6,465 nucleotides of DNA from G001797105 sp964528155 (GTDB taxonomy: Bacteria > Chloroflexota > Anaerolineae > Anaerolineales > E44-bin32), in NCBI GenBank assembly GCA_964528155.1, contig CAZGRL010000179.1, positions 1-6,465 on the forward strand. Direction: 5' to 3'. Position numbers and translations under genes: made by a program. The notes below the pieces were generated by a model that did not search any database, was not told the DNA's origin, and saw nothing but the letters and a program-made list of their open reading frames with translations. Every line of letters starts with the position of its first letter. The stretch's first letter is position 1. Shown piece after piece: positions 6,329-6,465 of the stretch.

Positions 6329-6465
6329 ATGGGCATCGTGCATTTCGCACCTATCGGCACCAATCCGGGCGCGGTTACGGCTGCGTTGGCCTACGTGAAG
6401 CATAACCCCCAAGAATTCGAGCGGTATGTCAGGAGAGGAGAAGAGGACACCGATTGGGAAAGACG
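6329..6465 (+). CDS. 5' part of a probable CARF-domain CRISPR accessory protein (truncated by window edge)
   Basis: The frame is open from the ATG to the right edge, giving 45 codons plus two bases. The N-terminus reads a short hydrophobic strand (IVHFAPIG, residues 3-10), then GTNPGAVTAALAYV (10-23) and a charged stretch with RRGEED (35-40). A beta strand ending in a Gly-Thr/Ser-x-Pro-Gly turn and followed by a helix is the usual opening of CARF (Rossmann-like) domains that bind cyclic oligoadenylate. Such domains occur in Csm6, Csx1 and related effectors encoded beside type III cas genes. It lies 16 nt after csm5 with its own ribosome binding site. The effector domain is outside the window, so RNase, DNase, ring nuclease, regulator or an unknown activity are all open. 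The CARF call is inference from motif and position. Confidence 0.6.
   Translation, partial: MGIVHFAPIGTNPGAVTAALAYVKHNPQEFERYVRRGEEDTDWER

Overview
The window holds most of a type III-A (Csm) CRISPR-Cas effector operon, all on the + strand: cas10/csm1, csm2, csm3, csm4 and csm5, followed by the first 45 codons of a sixth gene that is cut by the right edge. The source is clearly bacterial or archaeal. Nearly every gene has a GGAGG-type ribosome binding site. Base composition looks moderately GC-rich (mid-fifties per cent by eye). The proteins are rich in Arg and Glu. This fits many thermophilic or environmental lineages (Chloroflexota-like bacteria are one possibility), but nothing here fixes the taxon.

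Layout. Positions 1-60 carry a strong intrinsic terminator that isolates the operon from whatever lies upstream. A leader of about 65 nt leads to cas10 (122-2470). csm2 (2475-2906), csm3 (2908-3789) and csm4 (3796-4911) follow with gaps of 4, 1 and 6 nt. A 153-nt non-coding gap rich in short inverted repeats separates csm4 from csm5 (5065-6312). After 16 nt comes a new gene with its own ribosome binding site (6329 to the edge), whose N-terminus resembles a CARF-type nucleotide-binding fold.

How the genes work together. Cas10 and Csm4 should form the foot of the complex around the crRNA 5' handle. Csm3 should form the backbone that cuts target RNA, Csm2 the second filament, and Csm5 the cap at the crRNA 3' end. 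All key catalytic residues are visible: the Cas10 HD motif (ssDNA cleavage), the Cas10 GGDD motif (cyclic oligoadenylate synthesis) and the Csm3 backbone Asp (target RNA cleavage). The complex therefore looks fully armed, and the truncated last gene is a good candidate for a cyclic-oligoadenylate-responsive accessory protein. No cas6, cas1/cas2 or CRISPR array is present, so crRNA supply must come from elsewhere.

The core operon is a known system. The less explained parts are the partial last gene, the structured csm4-csm5 spacer, and an enlarged Csm3 with a cysteine cluster plus an acidic insertion.
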